A stretch of DNA of 64,000 nucleotides from Sphingobacteriaceae bacterium (GCA_016705695.1 JADJLA010000002.1:248001-312000), one strand, 5' to 3'; shown: positions 6,428 through 15,891, counted from the first letter of the stretch. The notes: generated by a model from the letters alone, not told the origin. Made by a program: numbers and translations.

Positions 6428-8101
6428 ATGACAGAAGAACAAATAATCGACAACCGTTTTGGGCGGTTTGGAAAAAAGGAAGTAAAACAATCCACATCTA
6501 ATTTGGTGGTGATGTACACAAGGGTTTCCGGCAAAGGGCAGTTTGACAAAAACGAATCTTTAGAAACTCAACGCAAATCGATTGAGGAATATGCCAAGCG
6601 AAATAATCTCACAATTGTTTCAGCGTTTGGGGATACTTATGAAAGTGCTAAAACCGATGCGAGGAAAGAGTTTCAGCGAATGCTGAGTTTTGTGAATACA
6701 AGCAAAGGAAAAATAAGCACCATCTTGGTTTACAAAATGACTCGCTTTAGCAGAACAGGAGGTAAAGCTATTTCCATTGCTGATGAATTAAGAGAAAAAC
6801 ATGGAGTGCATATTAAGGCAGTAACTGAACCAATTGATACTTCTAATGCAAGTGGTGTTTTATTTCACGATATGCAATTGTTGTTTGGGCGGTGGGATAA
6901 CGAACAACGAAAGCAAGTTGCAATGGCTGGAATGAAAGCAAAATTTGAAAAAGGAATTTGGGTTGTGAAACCACCGCAGGGTTATGATATTGTAAGAACA
7001 AGTGGTGAACGTAAAATTGTTGTGAATGCGGATGGAAAGAAAATAAAAAAAGCATGGGAATGGAAACTAATGGGCATGAAGAATGAAGAAATTATTTTGA
7101 AGCTTCAAGCTATCGGTGTAAAAATGTACAAACAGCAATTGCATAAAATATTCATTAACCCTTTTTATTGCGGATTAGTTTCGCACGGAATGCTGAATGG
7201 AAAAGTGGTTGAAGGAGTGCATGAAAAAATGATTTCTAAAGAAACCTTTATGAAAGTGAATGAGGTAATTTCATCTTCAACTAAGTTCGGAGTACCGCAC
7301 AAAGCAGAAGATGTAAATATTCCCCTTAAGGTTTTCATTAAATGCTCGGATTGTAATCAGCCCTTTACAGGCTATATCGTAAAGAAGAAGAACTTGTACT
7401 ACTACAAATGCAGAACAAACGGCTGTAAGTGCAATAAAAGCGCAAAAGAAATGCACCGTTTGTTTTCAGAGGAACTTGAGAAATATGAAGTAAAGCCTGA
7501 ATTAACAGAGGCGATTAAAATTGAATTAGAAAGTACCTACCACGAACTGAATAAAGACTCCGTTGAAAAGGAAGTGATCCTTAAGGCGAGAATTGTCGCA
7601 CTAACCAAGGATATTGAAACCCTAGAAGAGAAGCACTTCATAAAAGAGGAAATGTCAAAGGAAACCTACGAACGATTTAGAGTAAAATACACTAAGGAAT
7701 TTGATAATATCCGAAAGGAAATAGCGACTTGTGGGATTTCCATTTCGAACCTAAAAGAAATGATAAATGAAGCCGTAATTCTTTGCCGAAACCTGCGCCA
7801 ACTGTGGCAAGATGGCGGTATAGCAATGAAAGAAGGATTGCAAAATTTACTCTTTCCTAACGGTTTGGTATATGACAAGAAAAACGGAGCATTTCGAACC
7901 TCTGAAATCAACTTTATAATTGCACAAATCGCCCGACACACGGGCGATTTGGCTTTAATAAAAAAGGGACTTAGTTCTCTTTTTGAGCCTAAGTCCCTTT
8001 CAGCGGAGAAAGAGGGATTCGAACCCCCGGTACCTTACGATACAACAGTTTTCAAGACTGCCGCATTAGACCGCTCTGCCATTTCTCCGGGGCAAAATTA
8101 G
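6428..8101 (+). CDS. Large serine recombinase (site-specific integrase of the element)
   Basis: The integrase has 557 residues. The resolvase-type catalytic domain (about 25-165) contains VVMYTRVSGKGQ with the nucleophile Ser34, and conserved Arg in KMTRFSRTGG. The Recombinase domain (about 175-280) includes KPPQGYDIV and INPFYCGLV. A zinc-ribbon (CSDCNQPFTGY ... YYKCRTNGCKC, about 310-340) and a coiled coil (about 380-450) follow, the full large-serine-recombinase layout. After about residue 522 the frame reads through a hairpin, the tRNA-Ser terminator and the whole tRNA-Ser gene in antisense (EKEGFEPPVPYDTTVFKTAA), so the last 35 residues are host tRNA-derived. The natural end may have been shorter before integration. 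It should catalyse integration and excision at this tRNA locus. Confidence 0.92.
   Translation: MTEEQIIDNRFGRFGKKEVKQSTSNLVVMYTRVSGKGQFDKNESLETQRKSIEEYAKRNNLTIVSAFGDTYESAKTDARKEFQRMLSFVNTSKGKISTILVYKMTRFSRTGGKAISIADELREKHGVHIKAVTEPIDTSNASGVLFHDMQLLFGRWDNEQRKQVAMAGMKAKFEKGIWVVKPPQGYDIVRTSGERKIVVNADGKKIKKAWEWKLMGMKNEEIILKLQAIGVKMYKQQLHKIFINPFYCGLVSHGMLNGKVVEGVHEKMISKETFMKVNEVISSSTKFGVPHKAEDVNIPLKVFIKCSDCNQPFTGYIVKKKNLYYYKCRTNGCKCNKSAKEMHRLFSEELEKYEVKPELTEAIKIELESTYHELNKDSVEKEVILKARIVALTKDIETLEEKHFIKEEMSKETYERFRVKYTKEFDNIRKEIATCGISISNLKEMINEAVILCRNLRQLWQDGGIAMKEGLQNLLFPNGLVYDKKNGAFRTSEINFIIAQIARHTGDLALIKKGLSSLFEPKSLSAEKEGFEPPVPYDTTVFKTAALDRSAISPGQN
7925..7951. terminator. Perfect hairpin inside the 3' end of the recombinase gene
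   Basis: CAAATCGCCCG (7925-7935) pairs perfectly with CGGGCGATTTG (7941-7951) around an ACACA loop. The plus-strand downstream sequence is only weakly T-rich, so it may be a terminator, a recombination-site structure or the original end of the recombinase gene. Confidence 0.4.
7957..8000 (-). terminator. Rho-independent terminator of tRNA-Ser
   Basis: Reading the minus strand away from the tRNA, AAAGGGACTTAG (8000-7989) pairs with CTAAGTCCCTTT (7974-7963) and is followed by TTTTTTATT. It starts four bases after the mature tRNA 3' end, and it is translated in antisense as part of the recombinase frame. Confidence 0.8.
8004..8088 (-). tRNA. tRNA-Ser(UGA)
   Basis: The 85-base tRNA has acceptor stem GGAGAAA/TTTCTCC (8082-8088 with 8005-8011), discriminator G, a D-arm GCAGAGCGGTCTAATGCG, anticodon loop CTTGAAA with anticodon TGA (plus-strand TCA at 8052-8054), a long variable arm TATCGTAAGGTACC as expected for class II tRNAs, and a T-arm GGGTTCGAATCCC. 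CCA is not encoded. It serves UCA (and other UCN) codons. It is the apparent attachment locus of the adjacent serine recombinase, whose frame runs through it in antisense. Its own terminator follows directly. The tRNA looks intact. Confidence 0.96.
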
Positions 8102-8177
8102 CAATTTTTTTAAAACCGCTCACCTTTTTCAAAATTAATTTTGCTACCTTTAAACTAAGCCAAAAGGCCTTAAACGC

Positions 8178-9665
8178 GTGAAAAACCTAGTAAAATATAG
8201 CCTTCTGCTTGTATTGTTTTTCACTTTTAAAACAGCAAATTCAATTGACGTTTATTATAAACTAGCGTCTTTCAACATCCCTAAAAGCGGTCCTTTTATA
8301 GAAACACACATCACCATTGCCGGACAATCGGTGCAGTACAAAGCAGTTAAGGGTGGTTTTCAAAGCGCAGTTAACGTGAGTATTATAATTACCGACGCCA
8401 CAAACAACATCGTTCATGCAAAAAAATATAACTTGAACGGCCCAATATTTAACGACACTACCAATATTCCTGCTTTTATTGATGCACAACGATATCCTTT
8501 ATCAAATGGCACATACACCATTGAAATAACAGTTAACGATATCAACAAAAAACAAGAACCATTCAAGTTGATACAAGTGTTCAAAGTTAGCTATGGGTCT
8601 TATCCAATTCAAGCTTCAAGCATTCAATTACTGGAGAATTACAAAAAAACAACTACACCAAGTATGCTTTCAAAAAGTGGTTATGATCTTGTTCCCTATA
8701 ACATCAATTACTATCCCGAATCTCAAAGCAAAATTGCTTTTTACTTTGAAACGTATAACACAGATACTTTTTTTGGAAAAGGGAAAACGCTCATCTACAA
8801 ATATTTTATTGAGAACAACGATAATTTAAAGGCGGTAGAACCCTTTTCAGCATTTAAAAAATTGGTCACTGCACCGGTTAATCCTTTGCTCGCACAAATT
8901 GACATCACTAGTCTACCTTCAGGTAATTATAATCTTGTTATTGAGATCCGCGACGAAAAGAATATCATTCAACTCCAAGAGAAAGTCTTCTTCCAAAGAA
9001 AGAATACGCTCGTGCCGCAAACGTATGTGTCCGGAAATTATGTCATCAATTCGATAGAGCAATATTTTAATAATGTAAAAAGTGCAGATACATTAAAAAT
9101 ATATGTAGAGTGTTTATGGCCAATATCAGATATGATAGAGCGCGAAAGACAAGTAAATCAAACGTTGAGCAAAGATACCGCAGTACTTAGAAATTACCTT
9201 GTGAAATACTGGAAAGACAGAGCCGCTGATTCAGTAAATCCTATGAAACTATGGATGGAGTATTTAAAAAGTGTGAATGAGGTTGCTGTATTATTCAAAT
9301 GCGGAAAGCAAAAAGGATATTATACCGATAGAGGTCGCGTTTATTTACAATATGGCAAACCAAACCAACGCACTGTTCAAACAACCGATCAAAACACCTA
9401 TCCTTACGAGATATGGCAATATTATCGTATTACCGATAAAACAAACGGACAATTCTTTACTAATCGTAAATTTTTATTTGTGAATAAAAGCATAGCCGAC
9501 GATTGTTATAAGCTTGAACATAGCGACATGAAAGGCGAGGTAAATAATACAAGATGGCGTTATGAGGTAATGAAGCGTCAAATGGATGGCATTCACAATC
9601 CGGATAGTGATTCTCCGGGAACATCCAATACTCAAATGGACGATCTTTTTAATAACCCAAGATAA
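8178..9665 (+). CDS. GWxTD domain-containing exported protein
   Basis: The protein has 495 residues and starts at GTG 8178, giving a signal peptide (MKNLVKYSLLLVLFFTFKTA, cut near ANS). The body is beta-rich to about residue 290. The C-terminal GWxTD region is recognised by KCGKQKGYYTDRGRVYLQYG (about 373-392; the Gly-x-x-Thr-Asp core is KGYYTDRG), followed by YPYEIWQYY. GWxTD proteins are widespread in Bacteroidota and of unknown function; they are usually exported. A candidate promoter TACCTTTA is at 8145-8152. The glycosyltransferase gene follows after 16 bases, so the two form an operon. Cellular role unknown. Confidence 0.88.
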   Translation: MKNLVKYSLLLVLFFTFKTANSIDVYYKLASFNIPKSGPFIETHITIAGQSVQYKAVKGGFQSAVNVSIIITDATNNIVHAKKYNLNGPIFNDTTNIPAFIDAQRYPLSNGTYTIEITVNDINKKQEPFKLIQVFKVSYGSYPIQASSIQLLENYKKTTTPSMLSKSGYDLVPYNINYYPESQSKIAFYFETYNTDTFFGKGKTLIYKYFIENNDNLKAVEPFSAFKKLVTAPVNPLLAQIDITSLPSGNYNLVIEIRDEKNIIQLQEKVFFQRKNTLVPQTYVSGNYVINSIEQYFNNVKSADTLKIYVECLWPISDMIERERQVNQTLSKDTAVLRNYLVKYWKDRAADSVNPMKLWMEYLKSVNEVAVLFKCGKQKGYYTDRGRVYLQYGKPNQRTVQTTDQNTYPYEIWQYYRITDKTNGQFFTNRKFLFVNKSIADDCYKLEHSDMKGEVNNTRWRYEVMKRQMDGIHNPDSDSPGTSNTQMDDLFNNPR

Positions 9666-9681
9666 TACCAATTGTACATAT

Positions 9682-10704
9682 ATGCAGCAAAAATTAGCGG
9701 TAGTTATTTTAAATTATAACGGAAAACATTTTCTTGAAAAATTTCTTGCTAACGTTGTTTCCTTTTCTTCCCCGCATGCAGTAATTGTTGCCGATAATGC
9801 CAGTACCGATGATTCCGTTTCATTTTTGAAAAGAAATTTTCCAAATGTGCAGCTTATTCAAAATCCTACCAATACCGGTTATGCAGGAGGTTATAACGAA
9901 GCATTAAAGCAAATTGATGCCGAATATTACATTTTACTTAATAATGATGTAGATGTAAAAGCCAATTGGATACAACCTTTGGTAGAATTAATGGACAGCG
10001 ATTCAAAAATAGGAGCTTGTCAACCAAAATTACTAGATCAAAAGAATCAGAATATGTTTGAATATGCCGGTGCATCGGGTGGATATATGGATGCTTATGG
10101 CTACCCCTTTTGCAGAGGAAGAATATTTGAAACTGTTGAAGAGGATAAAGGACAATACAATGATGTAAAACAAGTGTTTTGGGCAAGCGGCGCATGTTTA
10201 ATGGTTCGTTCTAAACTATTTTGGCAATTGGGCGGATTTGATAGCGCTTACTTTGCTCATATGGAAGAAATTGATCTTTGTTGGCGAATGCAAAATTTAG
10301 GATATAAAATTTATGTGAATCCAACTAGCCAAGTGTATCATGTTGGCGGTGGAACACTCCAAAAACAAAATACACACAAAACATTTTTAAATTTTAGAAA
10401 TAGTTTAATAACCCTCATTAAAGATCATCCCTCTAAAGGATTGTTTTTCAAAATTTGGGTTCGCATGAATTTGGACGGAATCGCAGGCGCTAAATTCTTT
10501 TTTACATTACAACCTCAACATACTCTCGCCATCATTAGAGCACATTTTGCTTTTTACTTCAGTATTGGAAAAACGCTAAAGAAAAGAAAACAACTAAAAA
10601 CTCTTGAAGGTTACGAACCTCGTTTTGAGAATATCTACAATAAAAGTATTGTTTACACCTACTTTATTAAAGGCAAAAAGAAATTCAACGAATTAGAGTG
10701 GTAA
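9682..10704 (+). CDS. Family 2 glycosyltransferase
   Basis: The protein has 340 residues from ATG 9682. I prefer this start over an upstream in-frame one that would lie inside the preceding gene. The GT-A fold is clear: LAVVILNYNGKHFLEKFL at the N-terminus for nucleotide binding, ADNASTDDS, the metal-binding region YILLNNDVDVK (about 88), and the acceptor-site motif HMEEIDLCWRMQNLGYKIYV near 195. A C-terminal region of about 100 residues is typical of rhamnosyltransferase-like GT2 enzymes. It transfers an activated sugar, probably to a cell-surface glycan, at the cytoplasmic side. The sugar and acceptor are unknown. It sits in an operon with the GWxTD gene and ends before a bidirectional terminator. 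Confidence 0.9.
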   Translation: MQQKLAVVILNYNGKHFLEKFLANVVSFSSPHAVIVADNASTDDSVSFLKRNFPNVQLIQNPTNTGYAGGYNEALKQIDAEYYILLNNDVDVKANWIQPLVELMDSDSKIGACQPKLLDQKNQNMFEYAGASGGYMDAYGYPFCRGRIFETVEEDKGQYNDVKQVFWASGACLMVRSKLFWQLGGFDSAYFAHMEEIDLCWRMQNLGYKIYVNPTSQVYHVGGGTLQKQNTHKTFLNFRNSLITLIKDHPSKGLFFKIWVRMNLDGIAGAKFFFTLQPQHTLAIIRAHFAFYFSIGKTLKKRKQLKTLEGYEPRFENIYNKSIVYTYFIKGKKKFNELEW

Positions 10705-10721
10705 CCATTCTTTAAAAAACT

Positions 10722-10756
10722 AAAAGGTCCTCACACATTGCGAGGACCTTTTTTAA
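10722..10756. terminator. Bidirectional terminator between glycosyltransferase and T9SS gene
   Basis: AAAAGGTCCTC pairs with GAGGACCTTTT around ACACATTGC. There are T-runs on both strands, serving the two convergent genes. Confidence 0.85.
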
Positions 10757-10776
10757 TTTTCAAAATATGAATGAAA

Positions 10777-12705
10777 TTAGTTTTTTATCACCTTTATTAT
10801 TTTCCGATCTGTAGTTTTAGGATCTGTGATTAGTATAAAATAAACACCGGGCGATAATGCTTCGGTATTGAGTTTTGTTGATCCATCTACAGTTGTAGCT
10901 AAAACTAATTGCCCAAGCATATTCACCATCCTCACATCACCGTAGGCATCTTTAATAGTTACTTCTGTGCCGAACGGATTTGGATAAACGCGAACTGATT
11001 CATTAACATCAACGAACTCTTGTACTCTTGCACACCAGGTAATTTGTAATGTGCGTGTGCCTGTACAAGTTCCGGAAACACCTGTCAATGTATAAACGGT
11101 TGGGCCTGTTGGATTAACCAAAACATTAGGATTAAAATCATTGATTGGTTGCCATGTATACGAATTAGCACCATATCCTTGCAAAAGTGTTGTTAAGCCG
11201 ATACATTTTTGGAGTGCTCCTACAGAGAGGTTGTTTCCAATAGTAACCGATACGGTTTTGGTAATACTACAAGCGCCGCTTGTACCAATGATACTGTATA
11301 TTGTGTTGGTTGTTGGACTAACAACAGTAATCGACGATGTTGAACCATTACTCCAACTATAGGTTTGGGCTCCGGTAGCTACAAGTGTAGCGGAAATTCC
11401 CGCACAAACTGTATGACTAGGGGCATAAAGATCTGGATCAATGGTTACCCATATTTGAAGTGATTCCGAACAAGATCCATTGGTTCCTGTAACCACATAG
11501 ATTCCACTTGCCGTTGGCGTGATAGCAATGGATTGAGTGGTTTGTCCTGTATTCCATGAATACGAACTCGCCCCATTCGCACTAATTAAAGCCAATTGAT
11601 TAGGGCATGCTGTAATACTACTATTGGGTACAGTTAAAAATGTATTTGAGTAAATTGAAACTGTTTTAGTATTTGAACATGTTGGTCCGTTGAAGCCTGT
11701 TACAGTGTATGTAACTGTTGATCCTGTTGGAGCAGGAACAATAATGGAAGGTGTTGTACCGCCATTGCTCCAACTATATGTACTTGCACCACCCGCAGTG
11801 ATGGTTGCATTTTGTAGCGCGCACACTGTCATGTTAGTAACTGAAACTACAGGAGGAGGACCAATAACCACTGTACACGTAGCAACACCAGGGCATCCAC
11901 CCGGATTAGTTCCTGACAAAGTATAAACTGTAGTTACTGAAGGAGAAACACTGTAAGTTGTCGATTGAGGTCCGCTTGTCCATGTATATGTTGTTGCACC
12001 ACTGCCTGTAAAAGTTACAGAACCACCCGCACACACTGTTGTTGAAGCAGGGCTAATAACAACAGGAGCTGTTGGGCAATTAGGCGCAGTATATTTCACA
12101 TCGTCGAGACCAATGTATTCGCTATTGGAGCCGGCAGATCCGCCGTTCGGAACCACATATCTAAATGCAAAGCGTCCAACCTGCGTTCCTGTGATACTAC
12201 TAAGCGTTGTTGAGTAAACCGTCCAGATGCTCGGATAGCCCGTTGCGGTTAAACCAGGATTGATATCATGCAAAACGGTTGTGAATGCTCCAACATCTAG
12301 TGTAGTTGAACCGATAGTTGTTGATGAGGTAGTCATACCCAAACGCACTTCTAAATGATCGGGAAACTGTGCAGGGTTTGAGAATGTTCTTGTAGCAAAT
12401 TGAAACACACCTCCGTTGGTTAAATTCAAAGTGGGGGTTACTAAAAAGCAACTGATGTTACCCACGCCCAAGGTCGTATTGAATCCCGTTGTAACGTAAT
12501 CGTTGGGACCGCCGCTAAACGCAGGAAAAATTGTTCCACTTCCTTGGCTCCAAGATTGGGTGCCATTCGGATTTGAATTATTTTGGAGGTACCATCCGTT
12601 AAGTGTTGTTGGAGCAACAAACGTTTCGTTTAAAAGCACAGTTTGCGCATTGGTAACACAAATTCCTGTATATAAAGTTAAGATCAGAGTAAAAATTTTC
12701 TTCAT
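10777..12705 (-). CDS. Secreted T9SS type A sorting-domain protein with Ig-like repeats
   Basis: This large secreted or surface protein has 642 residues. A signal peptide (MKKIFTLILTLYTGICVTNA) is followed by a domain of about 190 residues with VLLNETFVAPTTLNGWYLQN and LDDVKYTAP, the jelly-roll pattern of MAM/choice-of-anchor domains. Four or five Ig/PKD-like repeats of about 80 residues follow, each with AxxYxWSNG (TYTWTSGPQ, TYSWSNGGTTP, SYSWNTGQTTQ, TYSWSNGSTSS). The end (about 570-642) is a type A sorting domain with VRVYPNPFGTEVTI and a KIIKVIKN terminus. It should pass the T9SS and be cut and anchored or released. The repeats suggest adhesion or matrix function, which is inference. It is convergent with the glycosyltransferase. 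Confidence 0.9.
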   Translation of the reverse strand: MKKIFTLILTLYTGICVTNAQTVLLNETFVAPTTLNGWYLQNNSNPNGTQSWSQGSGTIFPAFSGGPNDYVTTGFNTTLGVGNISCFLVTPTLNLTNGGVFQFATRTFSNPAQFPDHLEVRLGMTTSSTTIGSTTLDVGAFTTVLHDINPGLTATGYPSIWTVYSTTLSSITGTQVGRFAFRYVVPNGGSAGSNSEYIGLDDVKYTAPNCPTAPVVISPASTTVCAGGSVTFTGSGATTYTWTSGPQSTTYSVSPSVTTVYTLSGTNPGGCPGVATCTVVIGPPPVVSVTNMTVCALQNATITAGGASTYSWSNGGTTPSIIVPAPTGSTVTYTVTGFNGPTCSNTKTVSIYSNTFLTVPNSSITACPNQLALISANGASSYSWNTGQTTQSIAITPTASGIYVVTGTNGSCSESLQIWVTIDPDLYAPSHTVCAGISATLVATGAQTYSWSNGSTSSITVVSPTTNTIYSIIGTSGACSITKTVSVTIGNNLSVGALQKCIGLTTLLQGYGANSYTWQPINDFNPNVLVNPTGPTVYTLTGVSGTCTGTRTLQITWCARVQEFVDVNESVRVYPNPFGTEVTIKDAYGDVRMVNMLGQLVLATTVDGSTKLNTEALSPGVYFILITDPKTTDRKIIKVIKN

Positions 12706-12879
12706 AAGTTAATTCATTTTGTGCTCCAAATATAAGCCAAATTGATGGGTGTTTTTAGGATTTAACCAAGCTTTTTATGAAGTGAATATGTAAAAAGAAA
12801 TAATTTAACAGTCCTCTACGTTTTAAATTGGTGCTGATGAGAATATAAAGAAAAAAGAGTACTGAAAAGACTGAGATCC

Positions 12880-13896
12880 CTACTTTACCTCTTTCACCCT
12901 CATGAATTTTCCATTCATATGATCGATCTTTATCTCGAACTGGGTGGTGATAGGCAGTGGCGTGTAAACGTATTCAGTAGGATTAAAAATTGAATTGCTT
13001 TTTACTACCTGCCCTTTTATATAATTTATTTTATCGTCACCAATAAAATAAAAATCGTTATTGTTCTTTACTAGTGGGTAATATCCATACTCTGCCGAGA
13101 TATAAGGTTTACCATTATTTACAATGGCGTACACTTCTTCAGAATCTATTATTCTTAAACGATTTTTATCGTTCTTAGCTTTTATCTCGGTTATCTCACC
13201 GTCTTCAAACGTAATAGAAAACAATGAATACTCCGGCGTTTGATCTTTGAAAGATTCAAATGTGCGGTAAACGCCATTCACATATTCGTTGGTTGTATAC
13301 ACTTTAATTTTTGCCTTTTCAATGCTATCGATCTTTACAATTTCATTTAAAGAAAAAATAGCGTTTTGTTTTGGTTCCTTTGTTAAAGCGTTACTAAAAA
13401 AGTTCACAAAAGTTTTATTAGCGTAATCAATAATCTGTTTTGTTATTTCCTTTTTAGATTCAACAACCATAAAAGTATCAATAGCTGAAATAAGCCTGTA
13501 GTTATTATCTTTCGACGAGAAAATGCTTGCTCTGAAAAAACAGTAACCATATTCCTTTCCTGCTTCAGCTTTCTCAACAAATTTTAAACGGCGCAATTGA
13601 AATAGTATAGGAGAGTTCCCGGGAATTTCGCCACTCATTTTGGTAATTAATACACCTAACTGAGTTTCAAAACTCTCTTTTGAAACTACACTCACCTCTT
13701 TATCTAACATTCCTACCCTCACCGATCCAAAGTTGCTGGTGTCCTCACGAGAATCTAATAATCGAATAGAGTTGTATAAACACTTCTCAACCTTTGTGCC
13801 ATTATACTCCAATTCAAAGTATTTAACTTTGTCTTGGGCCATAACAGTAAGGCCTGTAAGAAATAAAATTGCTGAATATATCGTCTTTAATTTCAA
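12880..13896 (-). CDS. Exported protein of unknown function
   Basis: The protein has 338 residues with a signal peptide (MKLKTIYSAILFLTGLTVMA, cut before QDK). I recognise no family. The mature part alternates short beta strands and loops (YFELEYNGTKVEKCLYNSIR; FKDQTPEYSLFSITFEDGEI), with one glycine-free hydrophobic patch only. There is no sorting domain, so it probably stays in the periplasm. It lies between two T9SS-substrate genes on the same strand, separated from the upstream one by a terminator, so it has its own promoter or reads through. Confidence 0.7.
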   Translation of the reverse strand: MKLKTIYSAILFLTGLTVMAQDKVKYFELEYNGTKVEKCLYNSIRLLDSREDTSNFGSVRVGMLDKEVSVVSKESFETQLGVLITKMSGEIPGNSPILFQLRRLKFVEKAEAGKEYGYCFFRASIFSSKDNNYRLISAIDTFMVVESKKEITKQIIDYANKTFVNFFSNALTKEPKQNAIFSLNEIVKIDSIEKAKIKVYTTNEYVNGVYRTFESFKDQTPEYSLFSITFEDGEITEIKAKNDKNRLRIIDSEEVYAIVNNGKPYISAEYGYYPLVKNNNDFYFIGDDKINYIKGQVVKSNSIFNPTEYVYTPLPITTQFEIKIDHMNGKFMRVKEVK

Positions 13897-13936
13897 AGTG
13901 CTTTTTTAACTCCCCTAATTTACAAAAAATAAGGCA

Positions 13937-13966
13937 TAAAAAAGGCCCTTCTTGAGTGAAGGGCCT
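13937..13966 (-). terminator. Terminator of the T9SS gene at 13974-15860
   Basis: AGGCCCTTC and GAAGGGCCT pair around ACTCAA-A on the minus strand and are followed by a T-run (plus-strand TAAAAAAGG). It begins about eight bases after the stop codon. Confidence 0.8.
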
Positions 13967-13973
13967 AATTGGG

Positions 13974-15860
13974 TTATTCAATGATGAGTTTATCCTTTTT
14001 AAGGACCTGATCTTCACTTGTAATGCGGTATAAATAGAAACCTTTTGGAAGATTAGTTTCGAACTTGTTTAAACTTGAATTTAACGGTTTTTCCAATAGT
14101 AATTTGCCTTGAACATCAAACACATTCAATTTAGCGTTAGGATGCGCTGAGGATACTTCAATAGTTAATATTCCGTTTGATGGATTAGGGTAAACTGAGA
14201 TGATTATTTCATTTGAGGTGAAGCTTTTAATCCCGTTATTACAAACAACATTATAAACCACAGTGTCTGCACAACCATTAACTGTGTTTGATACAATACA
14301 CGTATAATTACCCAATGCATTTACAGAAATTGTTTGTTGATTTACAGGTGAAGTAATTGTTCCGGGTGTTCCAGACCATGTGTAAGTTGTATTAAATGGA
14401 CCTGAAGTTGTTGGTGTGATCACGGCAGTAGTCATAGGACATGAAACGCCGAAGGCGCCCCCAATTGCTACAAAAGTATCTATCGCAACATAACCTATTG
14501 CAGAGTATGTGCAGCCATTAATTAACGATGTAGCAATTACCGTGTGGCTTCCTGCCAAAGTTGAAGTGAAAGATGAGCCTTGAACACTGGAAGACAATGG
14601 AGCAAACCATACAAATGTTGGAACTAAGGATACTGATATAGTTGGGGTCAGAATGGGCACCAAGGTTACAGATGGATTGATACAAGTTATTACAGAATTG
14701 GTCATGGCAGAAACAGTAAATTTTGGCAAGCGGATATCCTGCATTACTGAAATAGTTTTGATTCCTACACATTGTGTTATATTATCAGTAACGCTTAAAG
14801 TATAAACGCCCGTAGATGTAATATTATTAGTTGAGTTAAAAACTGCAGAATTTGTTGAAGCTATTACCGTTGATGAATTCACAACTGAACTTGGCGGAAC
14901 TGTCCAGCTCATTGTTGTATTAGTATTATTAGTTATTCCGGTTAATATGGTTGTAGGCTGAAAGCAGCTTATTGTAGAAACTGGCTGAGAAACAAAGGCA
15001 GAGGGTGGATTAATATTTTGTGTTATTGCGAATGGCTGCATACCAACACAGTTACTTGTTAAGTCTTTAACATAAGCACTCCACCAATTTACTGGCACAG
15101 TAAAATTAGGGATGCTGGGATTGTTTGTAAAGGTTGCAGGGTTTGGAAAGGGGCTGACGGTATAACTTACTGGATTTGACACTGGAAATGTAACTACGTT
15201 TGCAAATTGAAGGCTTGTAACGCTTGAACTTCCACATCCTAATGAAAAATTTGTTGTGCTGCTAATTGAAAAAGTAGGTACACCAACTGAAGCGGTAACT
15301 TGAACAGACATTGTAGATTTGCACCCTGTAAAATTGTTGATTGACACTCCCCAAAAAACACCGGGATTACCAACAGATAACACATTTAGTGTTCCCTGCG
15401 GAGCTCCAACACTAATAGTATTCGTCCCTATTACTTTATACCAATCTGTTATTGTATTGGCTGGTCCAGCCGAGGTACTAGTTAATGTTAAACTCGGCAT
15501 TAATGTACATGTAACATTTGCTAGCGTCGGCGTAATGCCAATATTGGGTGCACTTAAATTTTGTGTTATTATAAACGTTTGCTGTGAACTAACAGTAGAT
15601 GTTTGACTTTGTCCTAATACTGTCCACGTTCCAGGAACCGAAATATTCGCGTAATTACCATACAAGGTATTTCCAGGTGCTGTCCATGTATAAGAGTATG
15701 GTACGTATCCAGAATTTGTTGTCATTGTAATAACTGTAGTATTACAATTCAATGCCAAATTTCCGCTGGCCGAACCAACCGTAAATGTTTGTGCATTTAA
15801 TGAGTTAATCATTAACCCAATTATTGCAATAACGATTATTCTAAGGTTTGTAGTTTTCAT
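13974..15860 (-). CDS. Secreted T9SS type A sorting-domain protein, repeat-rich
   Basis: The protein has 628 residues with a signal peptide (MKTTNLRIIVIAIIGLMINS, cut after LNA). The mature part is made of about five Thr/Ser/Val-rich beta repeats of 80-95 residues, each with one Cys pair pattern (LTSNCVG, ITQCVGIKTISV, INGCTYSAIGYV, VNGCADTVVYNV). Each ends in SVMQDI- or ITQNI-like strands, a modular Ig/HYR-like array. The final 75 residues form a type A sorting domain (IISVYPNPSNGILTIEV ... KGFYLYRITSEDQVLKKDKL). It is a predicted T9SS cargo at the cell surface or released. The specific function is unknown. It resembles the neighbouring 642-residue protein in plan but not closely in sequence. 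Confidence 0.9.
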   Translation of the reverse strand: MKTTNLRIIVIAIIGLMINSLNAQTFTVGSASGNLALNCNTTVITMTTNSGYVPYSYTWTAPGNTLYGNYANISVPGTWTVLGQSQTSTVSSQQTFIITQNLSAPNIGITPTLANVTCTLMPSLTLTSTSAGPANTITDWYKVIGTNTISVGAPQGTLNVLSVGNPGVFWGVSINNFTGCKSTMSVQVTASVGVPTFSISSTTNFSLGCGSSSVTSLQFANVVTFPVSNPVSYTVSPFPNPATFTNNPSIPNFTVPVNWWSAYVKDLTSNCVGMQPFAITQNINPPSAFVSQPVSTISCFQPTTILTGITNNTNTTMSWTVPPSSVVNSSTVIASTNSAVFNSTNNITSTGVYTLSVTDNITQCVGIKTISVMQDIRLPKFTVSAMTNSVITCINPSVTLVPILTPTISVSLVPTFVWFAPLSSSVQGSSFTSTLAGSHTVIATSLINGCTYSAIGYVAIDTFVAIGGAFGVSCPMTTAVITPTTSGPFNTTYTWSGTPGTITSPVNQQTISVNALGNYTCIVSNTVNGCADTVVYNVVCNNGIKSFTSNEIIISVYPNPSNGILTIEVSSAHPNAKLNVFDVQGKLLLEKPLNSSLNKFETNLPKGFYLYRITSEDQVLKKDKLIIE

Positions 15861-15891
15861 TCTATTTGTTTTATTAAATATACGGTAATTT

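Noticed and set aside
7666..7941. Minus-strand frame of 91 codons within the recombinase
   Set aside because: Shadow frame; no homology pattern, and the plus-strand recombinase is complete here.
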